DNA from: Flavobacterium sp. I3-2
GTDB taxonomy: Bacteria > Bacteroidota > Bacteroidia > Flavobacteriales > Flavobacteriaceae
Length of the DNA stretch: 64,000 bases
Direction of reading: 5' to 3'
Assembly (NCBI RefSeq): GCF_013389595.1
Contig: NZ_CP058306.1
Location: 2,294,001-2,358,000, forward strand
Numbering within the stretch: the first letter of the stretch is position 1; every line of letters begins with the position of its first letter. The translations under genes were made by a program, and so were the position numbers. Below are positions 29,501-37,143 of this stretch, in pieces. The notes below the pieces were generated by a model. That model saw only the letters and a list, made by a program, of their open reading frames with translations, was not told the origin of the DNA and made no database searches.

Positions 29501-29735
29501 TGGGCAAGAAACGTATCGTTGGATTATTTTTACATCTGGAAAAAGTTTAGTTGATGATTCGTTTTATCGTGTTCCAGCTTGGGGAAGTTATACTTTAGAT
29601 GGAAAAAATCTTGAAAAAACAGGAGTTGCACCTGATATTTACATCAAAAATACGTTCTTAGATCGTCAAGAAAATAAAGATCCTCAATTGGAACGTGCTG
29701 TTAAAGAAATTCTGAAAGATCTTAAAAAGAACTAA
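26592..29735 (+). CDS. Tricorn-like S41 family peptidase with beta-propeller and PDZ domain
   Basis: A 1047-residue secreted protease with signal peptide (LLSFFSLSILSAQ). The first half has WD40/TolB-like propeller repeats (LSPDAQTAYFSFEGDIW, VSPDGKWLAFSSN, SPNGKYIYFTSDR). A Lys/Glu/Asp-rich linker sits near 535-560. Then come the tricorn core, a PDZ domain (SGDVLKAVNGVNI) and the S41 catalytic domain with GLILDLRFNTGGN and the nucleophile region YSLSDAEMTAAGF. Tricorn proteases trim peptides; the secreted Bacteroidota forms probably degrade peptides in the periplasm. Preceded by the CarboxypepD_reg-like pair. Confidence 0.88.
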   Translation: MNKRIFTLLSFFSLSILSAQEKAYFLSNPSLSPDAQTAYFSFEGDIWKVDSNGGNASRITALEGEAINPRVSPDGKWLAFSSNQYGNYDVFVMPINGGNIKQLTFHQGKDEMESWAWDSETIYFTSSRNNNFGSFKTNLKGETPQPLFQNYFNTTNGLVETPNGELIFTNSSESANQVTRKRYKGENNPDLLAYHPKSKTFKQYTDYNGKDFNATVDKNGIIYFISDENNGEYNLYKIEKGIKTALTKFDSSIKKPFVAANGSKVIFEKDYQLFVYDVASKNTSLISVNVNSNDILSKDKSFNVEDEISYFDVSSDGKKLTFVSRGVLFVSDIEGKFVNRITDGKERVLEVKWLKDNKNLIFNQTVEGYQNWFKIAADGKGKPDQLTNDSRNNRDITFNNDLTKAVYLSGRDEVRLLDLETLKSKTIVKDEIWALQNSKPSFSPNDEYVMFSAKRNFELDILLYNIKKNEVINLTNTSVTEEDPFWSPNGKYIYFTSDRINPSYPLGLQNPSVYRFSLDWFDEPYKSDQFDKLFAEEKKDEKNESKDKKNDKEDKPDSKSLTVNLDGILERVDLVSGRFGNQQFPHVFEDGKKEYVFYNSNQDGGRYQLYRKTYVEFDETKTDKVFNKSANQIVYKDKSVYFLSNGNIYKTSLSSSSPDQIKIKYEFTKNLNDEFVQMYDEAWAGVEENFYDEHFHGLNWKAKKNQYAKYLPYLNNRNDLRILLNDLLGELNSSHLGFASSGKEETKKLSYFTNETGIVFKKDKPYEVERIVRKSPAFIKSVDVQSGDVLKAVNGVNIDVSKNREIYFTSPNQLEELVLEFDRNGSKVITKIHPISNVQLKGLLYDEWIFDNKKRVNDLSNNRIAYTYMKNMSSAELESFLLDMVEQENHKEGLILDLRFNTGGNVHDKVLNFLMQRPYLKWKYREGEFTVQPNFAPSAKPIVLLINEYSLSDAEMTAAGFKELKLGKIIGQETYRWIIFTSGKSLVDDSFYRVPAWGSYTLDGKNLEKTGVAPDIYIKNTFLDRQENKDPQLERAVKEILKDLKKN

Positions 29736-29758
29736 ATGTCTTTCTAATTACCACAGTT

Positions 29759-29832
29759 GCGTTAGGGATTGAAGTGAAAATCCTTTTTTGAAAAAAAAGA
29801 TTGTAACGAAAAGCCCGACCTTTGGTAACGCC
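29759..29832 (+). repeat. Interspersed inverted repeat, copy B
   Basis: Starts GCGTTAGGGATTGAAG and ends GCCCGACC-TTTGGTAACGC, so it has the same inverted GCGTTA/TAACGC ends and internal blocks as the copy at 5774-5867, with a shorter centre. It sits just after the S41 protease gene and before a terminator. Confidence 0.7.
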
Positions 29833-29839
29833 ATAAAAA

Positions 29840-29867
29840 AAAACATCTCCGATTAAAGAGATGTTTT
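29840..29867. terminator. Bidirectional terminator between S41 protease and isomerase genes
   Basis: A 10-bp perfect stem AAAACATCTC / GAGATGTTTT with an 8-base loop, between two convergent genes and flanked by A and T tracts. Confidence 0.85.
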
Positions 29868-29873
29868 CTTGTT

Positions 29874-30950
29874 TTATTTTGTTAAGTAAAGTTCAAAAAT
29901 TAAATCGGTATTTGGAGGAATTGCATTTCCAGCACCAGTTTCGCCATAAGCAAGATGCGATGGAATGAATATTAAAGCTCTGTCGCCGTAATTCATGTTT
30001 TCGAATCCTTCAATGAATCCAGGGATTAATCCAGTTTTGTTACCAAATTGAAAAGGGATTGGAGCGTATTGATTAGCGTCTTTTCTACGTTGATCAAACA
30101 TATTGTATTTAGTAGCAATTTCTTCAATTCCGGTATCGAACAAACGTCCGTTTTCAAAGTAACCCGCATAATCAATTAAAATGTTATCGCCAACTTGAGG
30201 TTTTCCACCGTTTCCTTTTTCGAATACATAAACTGCTAATCCAGAATTTGTTTTTGTTGCTTTTGCTTTCGCGTCTGCAAAACGAACAGCATTTTCTTGT
30301 GTTATTCCTTCTGTTGCTTTTAGAGCTTCTTCTTGTGCATTTTTGCTTTTTTCGATTCCATCTTTGAAAGCTTTAGGCGCATCGAATTTTTTAGCGTCTT
30401 CACCATTACGGATGATTGTTACTTTTTTGATTACGTCGTCCTGAGCAATTGAATTTACAATTTCTTGACCTTTAACTACGTGACCAAAAACAGTGTGCAT
30501 ACCGTCTAAATGTGGCGTTGCATTGTGGGTGATGAAAAATTGAGATCCGTTTGTTCCAGGTCCAGCGTTTGCCATTGAAAGTACACCAGCTTTATCATGT
30601 TTTAAATCCGCAACAATTTCATCAGGAAAGTTATAACCAGGTCCTCCAGAACCATTTCCCATTGGATCTCCACCTTGAATCATAAAGTCTGCTATTACGC
30701 GGTGAAATTTTAATCCATCATAAAAAGGTTTTCCTTTATATTGTTGTTCTACAAAACCTTGATTTCCTTCTGCAAGTGCAACAAAGTTACCAACGGTCAT
30801 TGGTGTTTTTTGATATTCAAGTTCTATAAGAATATTACCTTTAGAAGTTTCAATCTCTGCGTACATTCCATTAGGAAGTTCATCACCTTGTTTCTTGTTA
30901 CATGAAATAATCGTAACAGCTGTAAGTATTAAAAAAAGTACTTTTTTCAT
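29874..30950 (-). CDS. Peptidyl-prolyl isomerase, cyclophilin-FKBP fusion (lipoprotein)
   Basis: A 358-residue lipoprotein (signal [12 protein letters not shown]) joining a cyclophilin domain (about 30-190: [31 protein letters not shown]) to a C-terminal FKBP domain (about 255-358: [47 protein letters not shown]) via a charged helical linker. Both are prolyl isomerase folds that assist folding of exported proteins. It is the second of a tandem pair of fusions and lies 2 bases after the paralogue, in one operon with gldI and the DHH phosphoesterase. Confidence 0.9.
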   Translation of the reverse strand: MKKVLFLILTAVTIISCNKKQGDELPNGMYAEIETSKGNILIELEYQKTPMTVGNFVALAEGNQGFVEQQYKGKPFYDGLKFHRVIADFMIQGGDPMGNGSGGPGYNFPDEIVADLKHDKAGVLSMANAGPGTNGSQFFITHNATPHLDGMHTVFGHVVKGQEIVNSIAQDDVIKKVTIIRNGEDAKKFDAPKAFKDGIEKSKNAQEEALKATEGITQENAVRFADAKAKATKTNSGLAVYVFEKGNGGKPQVGDNILIDYAGYFENGRLFDTGIEEIATKYNMFDQRRKDANQYAPIPFQFGNKTGLIPGFIEGFENMNYGDRALIFIPSHLAYGETGAGNAIPPNTDLIFELYLTK

Positions 30951-30952
30951 TT

Positions 30953-32023
30953 TTATTTTTTGTTAACAATATGCATTTCGAAAATTAAATCTGTATTTGG
31001 AGGAATCACGTTTCCAGCTCCTCTTTCGCCATAAGCTAAATTTGAAGGTATGAACACTAAAGCTTTATCACCGTAATTCAAGTTTTCAATTCCTTCGATG
31101 AATCCTGGAATCATTCCTGTTTTATTACCGTAAGTAAATGGAATAGGAGTATAACCTTTTGCTTCTTTTCTTCTAGCATCGAACTTATTGAATTTTGTAG
31201 CAATTTCTTCAATTCCAGAATCAAACAAAGAACCGTTTGGTAAATAACCAGCATAATCAATTAATACTTCTGCGCCATCAACTGGTTTTCCGCCTTTACC
31301 TTTTTCAAAAACATAAATTGCAACTCCACTTGGTAAAACAATTGCTTGTTCGCGCGCTTTATTAATTCGGTTAAAGTTTTCTTTAACTGCTTTTTCTAAA
31401 AGTTTGTTAGATTCAATTTCTTTATTTTTAATATCCTCTAAACTTTTTTTGAAAACTTTATCTGCATCAAAATTTTTAGCTTCTTTTCCCTGACGAATGA
31501 TTTTTACAGATTTAATTTCATCTCCTTGTGCAATTGCATCAACAACATCTTGTCCTTGAACTACATGACCAAAAACAGTGTGTCTTCCATCTAAATGAGG
31601 TGTTGGAACATGTGTTATGAAAAATTGAGAACCATTTGTTCCAGGTCCTGCATTTGCCATAGATAAGATTCCTGGTTTATCGTGTTTTAAATCTGCTACG
31701 ATTTCGTCTGGAAATTTATATCCTGGATTTCCAGAACCATTTCCGTTTGGATCACCACCTTGAATCATAAAGTCTGCAATTACTCTATGGAATTTTAAGC
31801 CATCATAGAATTTTTTCTTTTCGTATTTTTTTTCTACCGATGAATTTGTTCCTTCAGCAAGAGAAACGAAATTAGCCACGGTCATTGGTGTTTTTTGATA
31901 TTCTAATTCAACAATAATGTTTCCTTTAGATGTTTCAAAATTTGCATACATTCCATCTTCTAATTTTTGAGCTTGAGTCGAAAGAGAAACTACACAAAAA
32001 AGTGTTAATAGCAGTTTTTTCAT
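30953..32023 (-). CDS. Peptidyl-prolyl isomerase, cyclophilin-FKBP fusion (secreted paralogue)
   Basis: A 356-residue paralogue of the following gene with the same domain order: cyclophilin ([31 protein letters not shown]) then FKBP ([47 protein letters not shown]). The N-terminus is a normal signal peptide ([14 protein letters not shown]) with no lipobox Cys, so this one is predicted soluble in the periplasm while its twin is lipid-anchored. It starts 6 bases after gldI. Tandem duplication followed by different localisation is the simplest reading. Confidence 0.9.
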   Translation of the reverse strand: MKKLLLTLFCVVSLSTQAQKLEDGMYANFETSKGNIIVELEYQKTPMTVANFVSLAEGTNSSVEKKYEKKKFYDGLKFHRVIADFMIQGGDPNGNGSGNPGYKFPDEIVADLKHDKPGILSMANAGPGTNGSQFFITHVPTPHLDGRHTVFGHVVQGQDVVDAIAQGDEIKSVKIIRQGKEAKNFDADKVFKKSLEDIKNKEIESNKLLEKAVKENFNRINKAREQAIVLPSGVAIYVFEKGKGGKPVDGAEVLIDYAGYLPNGSLFDSGIEEIATKFNKFDARRKEAKGYTPIPFTYGNKTGMIPGFIEGIENLNYGDKALVFIPSNLAYGERGAGNVIPPNTDLIFEMHIVNKK

Positions 32024-32029
32024 AAATTT

Positions 32030-32578
32030 TTAAGGATTAGTTTTAATATCTTTTAATGTAACTACGCATATTAATGGTTCATTTAAACCAATTTTTTCTT
32101 TATCACCTAAATATCCATAACCTAAATGTGAAGGAAAAAGAAACGAAATGGTTTCACCTTTTCGCATTAACTTGACCCCATGGCGTAAACCAACCATGAT
32201 TTCTTGTTTGTCCACTTGATATAAACTTGGTGTTGTTTCTTCTTTGTTATAAATTACATTTCCATCGATGTCCTGAATTTCAAATACCAAATCAACCATT
32301 TGTCCTGTCTTTGGAGTAATGGTATCGTGAATATTTGCCTTTAAATATTTATACCAAAATCCATGAGCAGATTGATAATATTTGTGAGTAGAATCATTTT
32401 TTATCACCTGTTGAATTTGTTCTTCTTCAGAACCAACTAAGGCTTTGTTTCTTTGAACAGACTCTTTTAGAAATTCGCCTCTTGAATTTGAAATTGGATA
32501 TCTTGGACTTTCTTTCTCACAAGAAGTCAGTTGGATTGTAGCAATAAATAAACCAAAAAATAAGATTGATTTTTTCAT
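32030..32578 (-). CDS. gldI: Gliding motility-associated FKBP-type isomerase GldI
   Basis: A 182-residue lipoprotein (signal FGLFIATIQLTSCEKES) with a single FKBP domain. SPRYPISNSRGEFLKESVQRNKALV after the lipobox matches GldI of gliding Flavobacteria. The FKBP core shows GQMVDLVFEIQDIDGNVIYN, LMRKGETISFLFPSHLGYGY and LNEPLICVVTLKDI. GldI is required for gliding and type IX secretion in F. johnsoniae, so this supports a T9SS-bearing cell. It is two bases after the DHH phosphoesterase gene. Confidence 0.85.
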   Translation of the reverse strand: MKKSILFFGLFIATIQLTSCEKESPRYPISNSRGEFLKESVQRNKALVGSEEEQIQQVIKNDSTHKYYQSAHGFWYKYLKANIHDTITPKTGQMVDLVFEIQDIDGNVIYNKEETTPSLYQVDKQEIMVGLRHGVKLMRKGETISFLFPSHLGYGYLGDKEKIGLNEPLICVVTLKDIKTNP

Positions 32579-32580
32579 AA

Positions 32581-33594
32581 TTATTGTTTGTTTTCTAGTG
32601 CTAATATATCAATAAATTTATTAACTGTATCGTTTAAAGATAGCAATGATTTTCCGCCTGCTGCGTTTATGTGTCCACCTCCATTAAAGTGTTTTCTTGC
32701 AAATTCGTTTACATCAAAACTACCTTCTGAGCGGAATGAAATTTTGATGATGCCTTCGTCTTTATTTTCAATGAAAATTGCTGCGAAATCAATATTTTTG
32801 ATTGATAATCCGTAATTTACAATTCCTTCAGTGTCTCCTTTTTGGAAATTAAATTCGTACAATTCTTTTTGAGAAAGTGTAGTAAATGCAGTTTTGTGGT
32901 TAGGTAAAACTTTTAGATTTTCTAAAGCTCTACCTAAAAGTTGTAATCTGCTGTATGAACTTGTATTAAACAAACTTTCATGAACCATTGGATTGTTTAC
33001 GCCTTTGTCAATCAAATCTGCAACAACACGATGGGTATTTCCTGTAGTTTTTTGAAACTTAAAAGAACCAGAGTCCGTCACAATTCCCGTATAAAGACAA
33101 GTTGCAACATCTTTATTGATAAGATGATTCAATTTTAAATCAGTCAAGAAATTATATAATAATTCGCAAGTCGAACCAAAATTAACATCAGAAATAGTTA
33201 CTTGAGCATAATCATCAGGCATTTGATGATGGTCAATCATAATAAATGGTGCAGAAATTTTACCAAGCGTTTCTGCCATCAAATCACCTGTTCGATGAAG
33301 TGCATTGAAATCTAAAGTGAAAATAAGTTCAGAAGTATTTAAGAAATCAGTAGTATTTTCTTTGTCTTTTTCAAAGATTTCTACTGTTTCTGAACCTGGT
33401 AACCAAGCTATGAAATCAGGAAAATCGTTTGGTGAAATGACTTTAACCTCATGATTTAATTGTTTTAAAACGTGATATAATCCTAAAGTTGAACCTAAAG
33501 CATCTCCATCAGGATTTCTGTGCGGAATAATCGCTATTTTTTTTGGAGTTGATAATAAGTTTTGTACCAACTCTTTCTCATTTGTTTGCATCAT
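32581..33594 (-). CDS. DHH/DHHA1 phosphoesterase (NrnA-like oligoribonuclease/pAp phosphatase)
   Basis: A 337-residue DHH-family phosphoesterase. Motifs: IIPHRNPDGDALGSTLGLY, LDFNALHRTGD, the DHH motif in IMIDHHQMPDDYAQ, and the DHHA1 signature FNGGGHINAAGG near the C-terminus. These proteins degrade short RNAs and pAp using Mn2+. It starts the minus-strand operon that continues into gldI and the two isomerase fusions, an order frequent in Flavobacteria. A cyclic-dinucleotide phosphodiesterase role is possible within the family but no sensory domain is present. Confidence 0.88.
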   Translation of the reverse strand: MMQTNEKELVQNLLSTPKKIAIIPHRNPDGDALGSTLGLYHVLKQLNHEVKVISPNDFPDFIAWLPGSETVEIFEKDKENTTDFLNTSELIFTLDFNALHRTGDLMAETLGKISAPFIMIDHHQMPDDYAQVTISDVNFGSTCELLYNFLTDLKLNHLINKDVATCLYTGIVTDSGSFKFQKTTGNTHRVVADLIDKGVNNPMVHESLFNTSSYSRLQLLGRALENLKVLPNHKTAFTTLSQKELYEFNFQKGDTEGIVNYGLSIKNIDFAAIFIENKDEGIIKISFRSEGSFDVNEFARKHFNGGGHINAAGGKSLLSLNDTVNKFIDILALENKQ

Positions 33595-33669
33595 AATGCG
33601 AAAATAAACTATTTTTTAATTTTTTTACAACAATTATAATTTATATTCTGCATCTGTTTGATTTGGAAA

Positions 33670-34359
33670 TTAATTTTCAGAATTACTAAGACGTTGCAAA
33701 GCTTTAAGGTCTTTTAGCACTATTTTTTTACCAACTAAATCGATTAGATTAGATTTTTTTAAATCAGCCAATAAACGAATACAACTTTCAGTAGCTGTTC
33801 CGACCATTCCTGCAATTTCTTCTCTAGAAAGCTGAATGTTTAATTCACCTAAATTTGTCATGCCGCCAATATCATTTAAATGAAGTAGTGCTGCCGCCAA
33901 ACGTTCTTTTACGTTTTTATTTGAATGATTAGAAGTTGCTTCATTAGCTTCTTTTAATTCATGACAAATTTCTTTTGTAAGTTCTAATGAGAATTTATTA
34001 TTATGGTTGAAGAACCCCATGATTTCAGTTTTAGGAATGAAACACACTTCCATATCTTCAACTGCAATGGCACTTAAACTTGATTTTTCTTCACTTATTA
34101 CTGCGTGTTGACCTAGAATTTTACCTTTGTTAACAAGCTTTAAAACACTGTCTTTTCCGTTAGAACCCAATTTAACAATCTTACAAGTTCCGTTTTTAAC
34201 ACAAAAAACGCCATTTACAACATCACCTTCATTAAAAATAGCTTGACCTTTTTTGACAGTGAATGCGGTTTTAGTTTCCGACATTTTGATTAGCTCTTCC
34301 TTATTAAGTGCTTTTACAGAACTTAATTCTCTAACAATACATTGTTCACATTTACCCAT
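33670..34359 (-). CDS. Crp/Fnr family transcriptional regulator
   Basis: A 229-residue CRP/FNR-type regulator: cyclic-nucleotide-like beta-roll (KKGQAIFNEGDVVNGVFCVKNG), dimerisation helix and HTH domain (LSREEIAGMVGTATESCIRLLADLKKSNLI, recognition helix with E-S-x-x-R). Two N-terminal Cys (CEQC) could help bind an iron-sulfur cluster, but the four-Cys pattern of E. coli FNR is not complete in the N-terminus. It is divergent from the cbb3 oxidase cluster with an FNR-like palindrome in the shared gap, so it probably controls the oxidase genes in response to low oxygen or redox state. Confidence 0.88.
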   Translation of the reverse strand: MGKCEQCIVRELSSVKALNKEELIKMSETKTAFTVKKGQAIFNEGDVVNGVFCVKNGTCKIVKLGSNGKDSVLKLVNKGKILGQHAVISEEKSSLSAIAVEDMEVCFIPKTEIMGFFNHNNKFSLELTKEICHELKEANEATSNHSNKNVKERLAAALLHLNDIGGMTNLGELNIQLSREEIAGMVGTATESCIRLLADLKKSNLIDLVGKKIVLKDLKALQRLSNSEN

Positions 34360-34400
34360 GATGAAAAATTTTAAGCGACTATCAAATATACAATTTTTTT

Positions 34401-34414
34401 ATGACAAATATCAT
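34401..34414. promoter_or_regulatory. FNR/CRP-like palindrome in the regulator-ccoI intergenic region
   Basis: ATGACAAATATCAT, an inverted repeat ATGA-N6-TCAT close to the FNR consensus TTGAT-N4-ATCAA (seven of ten consensus positions match). Its centre is about 65 bases before the ccoI start and about 48 before the divergent regulator gene, so it could serve both. Confidence 0.5.
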
Positions 34415-34472
34415 TTTTTTTCATCTATGTAATAGAGAATTTTACTGAAAATATTAAATAAAATTCTAAATT

Positions 34473-36872
34473 ATGGCAAATTGTTTTCACTGTGGGAATG
34501 ATATAGTTGAAATTGAACGTGTTTTGTTCGATGATAAAAAATTTTGTTGTAATGGTTGTAAGACTGTTTATGAAATTTTTTCAAAAAATGGTTTAGAATG
34601 TTATTACGATTTTGAAAAAATGCCAGGTTCAACACCTAACGAAGTTTCTGGAAAATATAACTTTTTAGAAAATCAGGATATAGTCAATAAACTTCTAGAT
34701 TTTCAAGAAGATTCAATTCATATTGTTCGAATATATATTCCTCAAATTCATTGTAGCTCTTGTATTTGGATTTTAGAGAATTTAAACAAATTAAACGAAG
34801 GTATTTCAACTTCTCAAGTTAATTTTTCTCAAAAAAAAGTTACCGTAAATTTCAATCCCGAAAAAACCAATCTTAAAGAAATTGTTTTACTACTTTCTAG
34901 TATTGGTTATGAACCTTATATAAGTTTAGAAAATTTTGATGCTAAACCCAAATTGATTGATCGAAGTTTAGTATTTAAAATCGGTGTTGCTTTTTTTGGA
35001 TTTGGTAATATCATGTTACTTTCTTTTCCTGAATATTTCAATGTTGATGATTATTGGATGCAAGAATATAAAAGCTTCTTTAGATATGTAATTTTACTGA
35101 TTTCGTTGCCTGTATTTTTATATTCCGCAACACCGTATTATAAATCGGCATGGAATAGTATTAAGCTTAGAACTTTTAATATCGATATTCCAATGGCTTT
35201 AGGAATTATTGTGATGTTTGTTCGAAGTGTGGTTGATATTTTTTTTCAAGACGGACAAGGTTTTTTAGATAGTATGTGTGGATTGGTGTTTTTTATGCTT
35301 TCTGGAAAACTAATTCAACAAACTACATTTAATTTTTTGTCGTTTGAACGAGATTATAAATCTTATTTTCCGATTGCTGTTACCAAACTAGAGGACGATA
35401 AAGAAATACCGATTCAGGTTTATGAAATCGAAAAAAACAATAAATTATTAATTCGAAATCAAGAGTTAATTCCAGTTGATTCAATTTTGATTTCAGAACA
35501 TGCTTATATTGATTATAGTTTTGTTTCTGGTGAAGCGATTCCTGTTGAAAAGAAATCTGGAGATAAAATATTTGCAGGCGGAAAACAAATGGGAGAGGCA
35601 ATTGTAATTGAATCAATTAATACAGTTTCGCAAAGTTATTTAACACAGTTATGGAGTAATGATGTTTTTCAGAAAAAGAACGAATTTAAGTTTCGTTCCA
35701 TAACCGACAGAGCAAGTCAATTATTTACTCCAGCTTTATTACTTATTGCTTTTGTTGGTTTATTTTATTGGGGAACAGTGAATTGGAATAGTGCTTTTAA
35801 CGTTTTTACTGCCGTTTTAATAGTTGCTTGCCCTTGTGCTTTGGCATTAACTGCACCTTATACTTGGGGAAATGTGATTCGAATTATGGGTAATAAGAAA
35901 TTTTATCTAAAAAATACCATTGTTATAGAACAATTATCTAATGTTAATACTATTGTTTTTGATAAAACAGGTACGATAACTTCTAATGATTCAAACAGCA
36001 TAAAATATATAGGAACAAATTTGACAAATGAAGAATTATTGGCTATTAGAAATATTGTTCGTGGTTCAAATCATCCGTTAAGTAGACGATTGTATAATTT
36101 TTTACCAGAAGGAAAAATTACCAAACCTTCCATGTTTGAAGAAATTGCTGGCGCTGGTATTGTCGGATTTATAAATGAAAATACTTTTAAAATCGGCTCA
36201 GCTAAATTAGTTGGTTTAATTGATGAACAAATTTTAGTTAAAGAAACGCGAGTTTATATTCAAATAAATGATATTAATAAAGGATATTTTGTTTTTGAGA
36301 ATCAATACCGAGAAGGATTAGGCGATTTATTCAGAGATTTGATTTCAAGAAATTATAAATTATTTGTGCTATCGGGTGATAACGATGGGGAAAGAAAAAA
36401 TCTAGAACGTATTTTGCCAAACGGAGTTTCGTTAGTTTTTAATCAAAAGCCAGAAGAAAAGTTGGAATTTATTAAAAATCTTCAAACTCAAAATTTAAAT
36501 GTAATGATGGTGGGAGATGGACTTAATGATGCAGGAGCTTTAGCTCAAAGTAATGTTGGAGTTTCAATTTCCGAAAATGTTAATGTTTTTACTCCAGCGA
36601 GTGATGCGATTTTAGATGCAAGTCAATTTTCAAAACTCCTTTATTTTTTGAATTATTCTAAAAATGCTATGAAAACTATTAAAATGAGTTATGCACTTGC
36701 ATTGACTTATAATGTTGTTGGAATTTCTTTTGCTTTAACAAATAATTTATCTCCATTGGTAGCAGCTATCATCATGCCTCTGAGTACAGCAACAATCATC
36801 GGCTTTGTGACATTAATGACGCATTTTTACGCAAATAAAAAAGTTAAAAAAAACCTAAAAAAAAGTATATAA
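34473..36872 (+). CDS. ccoI: Copper-translocating P-type ATPase CcoI/FixI (cbb3 oxidase maturation)
   Basis: A 799-residue P1B-type ATPase. A Cys-rich N-terminal domain typical of Bacteroidota CcoI (CFHCGNDI, FCCNGCKTVYEIF) is followed by an HMA domain (PQIHCSSCIWILENL), membrane helices, the metal-transport motif CPC (453-455, VACPCALALTAPY), the phosphorylation motif DKTGT at D497, and GDGLNDAGAL. It should export or supply copper for assembly of cytochrome cbb3. It is the first gene of the cbb3 cluster and has the FNR-like site upstream. Confidence 0.93.
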   Translation: MANCFHCGNDIVEIERVLFDDKKFCCNGCKTVYEIFSKNGLECYYDFEKMPGSTPNEVSGKYNFLENQDIVNKLLDFQEDSIHIVRIYIPQIHCSSCIWILENLNKLNEGISTSQVNFSQKKVTVNFNPEKTNLKEIVLLLSSIGYEPYISLENFDAKPKLIDRSLVFKIGVAFFGFGNIMLLSFPEYFNVDDYWMQEYKSFFRYVILLISLPVFLYSATPYYKSAWNSIKLRTFNIDIPMALGIIVMFVRSVVDIFFQDGQGFLDSMCGLVFFMLSGKLIQQTTFNFLSFERDYKSYFPIAVTKLEDDKEIPIQVYEIEKNNKLLIRNQELIPVDSILISEHAYIDYSFVSGEAIPVEKKSGDKIFAGGKQMGEAIVIESINTVSQSYLTQLWSNDVFQKKNEFKFRSITDRASQLFTPALLLIAFVGLFYWGTVNWNSAFNVFTAVLIVACPCALALTAPYTWGNVIRIMGNKKFYLKNTIVIEQLSNVNTIVFDKTGTITSNDSNSIKYIGTNLTNEELLAIRNIVRGSNHPLSRRLYNFLPEGKITKPSMFEEIAGAGIVGFINENTFKIGSAKLVGLIDEQILVKETRVYIQINDINKGYFVFENQYREGLGDLFRDLISRNYKLFVLSGDNDGERKNLERILPNGVSLVFNQKPEEKLEFIKNLQTQNLNVMMVGDGLNDAGALAQSNVGVSISENVNVFTPASDAILDASQFSKLLYFLNYSKNAMKTIKMSYALALTYNVVGISFALTNNLSPLVAAIIMPLSTATIIGFVTLMTHFYANKKVKKNLKKSI

Positions 36873-36934
36873 CCTGATAAATATCAGCTTTTAAAATAGA
36901 ATCAAGCGGTATTTTTGATACAAATAAATAAGTT

Positions 36935-37141
36935 ATGGGAGTCATATATATTTTAATATGCATCAGCATATTTGTCGCCGCAGTTTTCCTCTTTTTGTTT
37001 ATAAAATCAGTGAAAAATGGACAGTTCGATGATGATTATACACCGTCTGTACGGATGCTATTCGAAGACGAGTTGAAATCAAATTCAGATTTAAAATCAA
37101 ACACAAATACAGAAAAAACAAAAACAACTCAAATTAATTAA
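36935..37141 (+). CDS. ccoS: cbb3 oxidase assembly protein CcoS
   Basis: A 68-residue protein with one N-terminal membrane helix (IYILICISIFVAAVFLFLFI) followed by the CcoS signature (VKNGQFDD with a short Asp-rich stretch) and a hydrophilic Ser/Asn/Lys tail. CcoS is needed for cofactor insertion into cytochrome cbb3. It lies between ccoI and the fused oxidase gene, 2 bases before the latter. Confidence 0.88.
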   Translation: MGVIYILICISIFVAAVFLFLFIKSVKNGQFDDDYTPSVRMLFEDELKSNSDLKSNTNTEKTKTTQIN

Positions 37142-37143
37142 CT

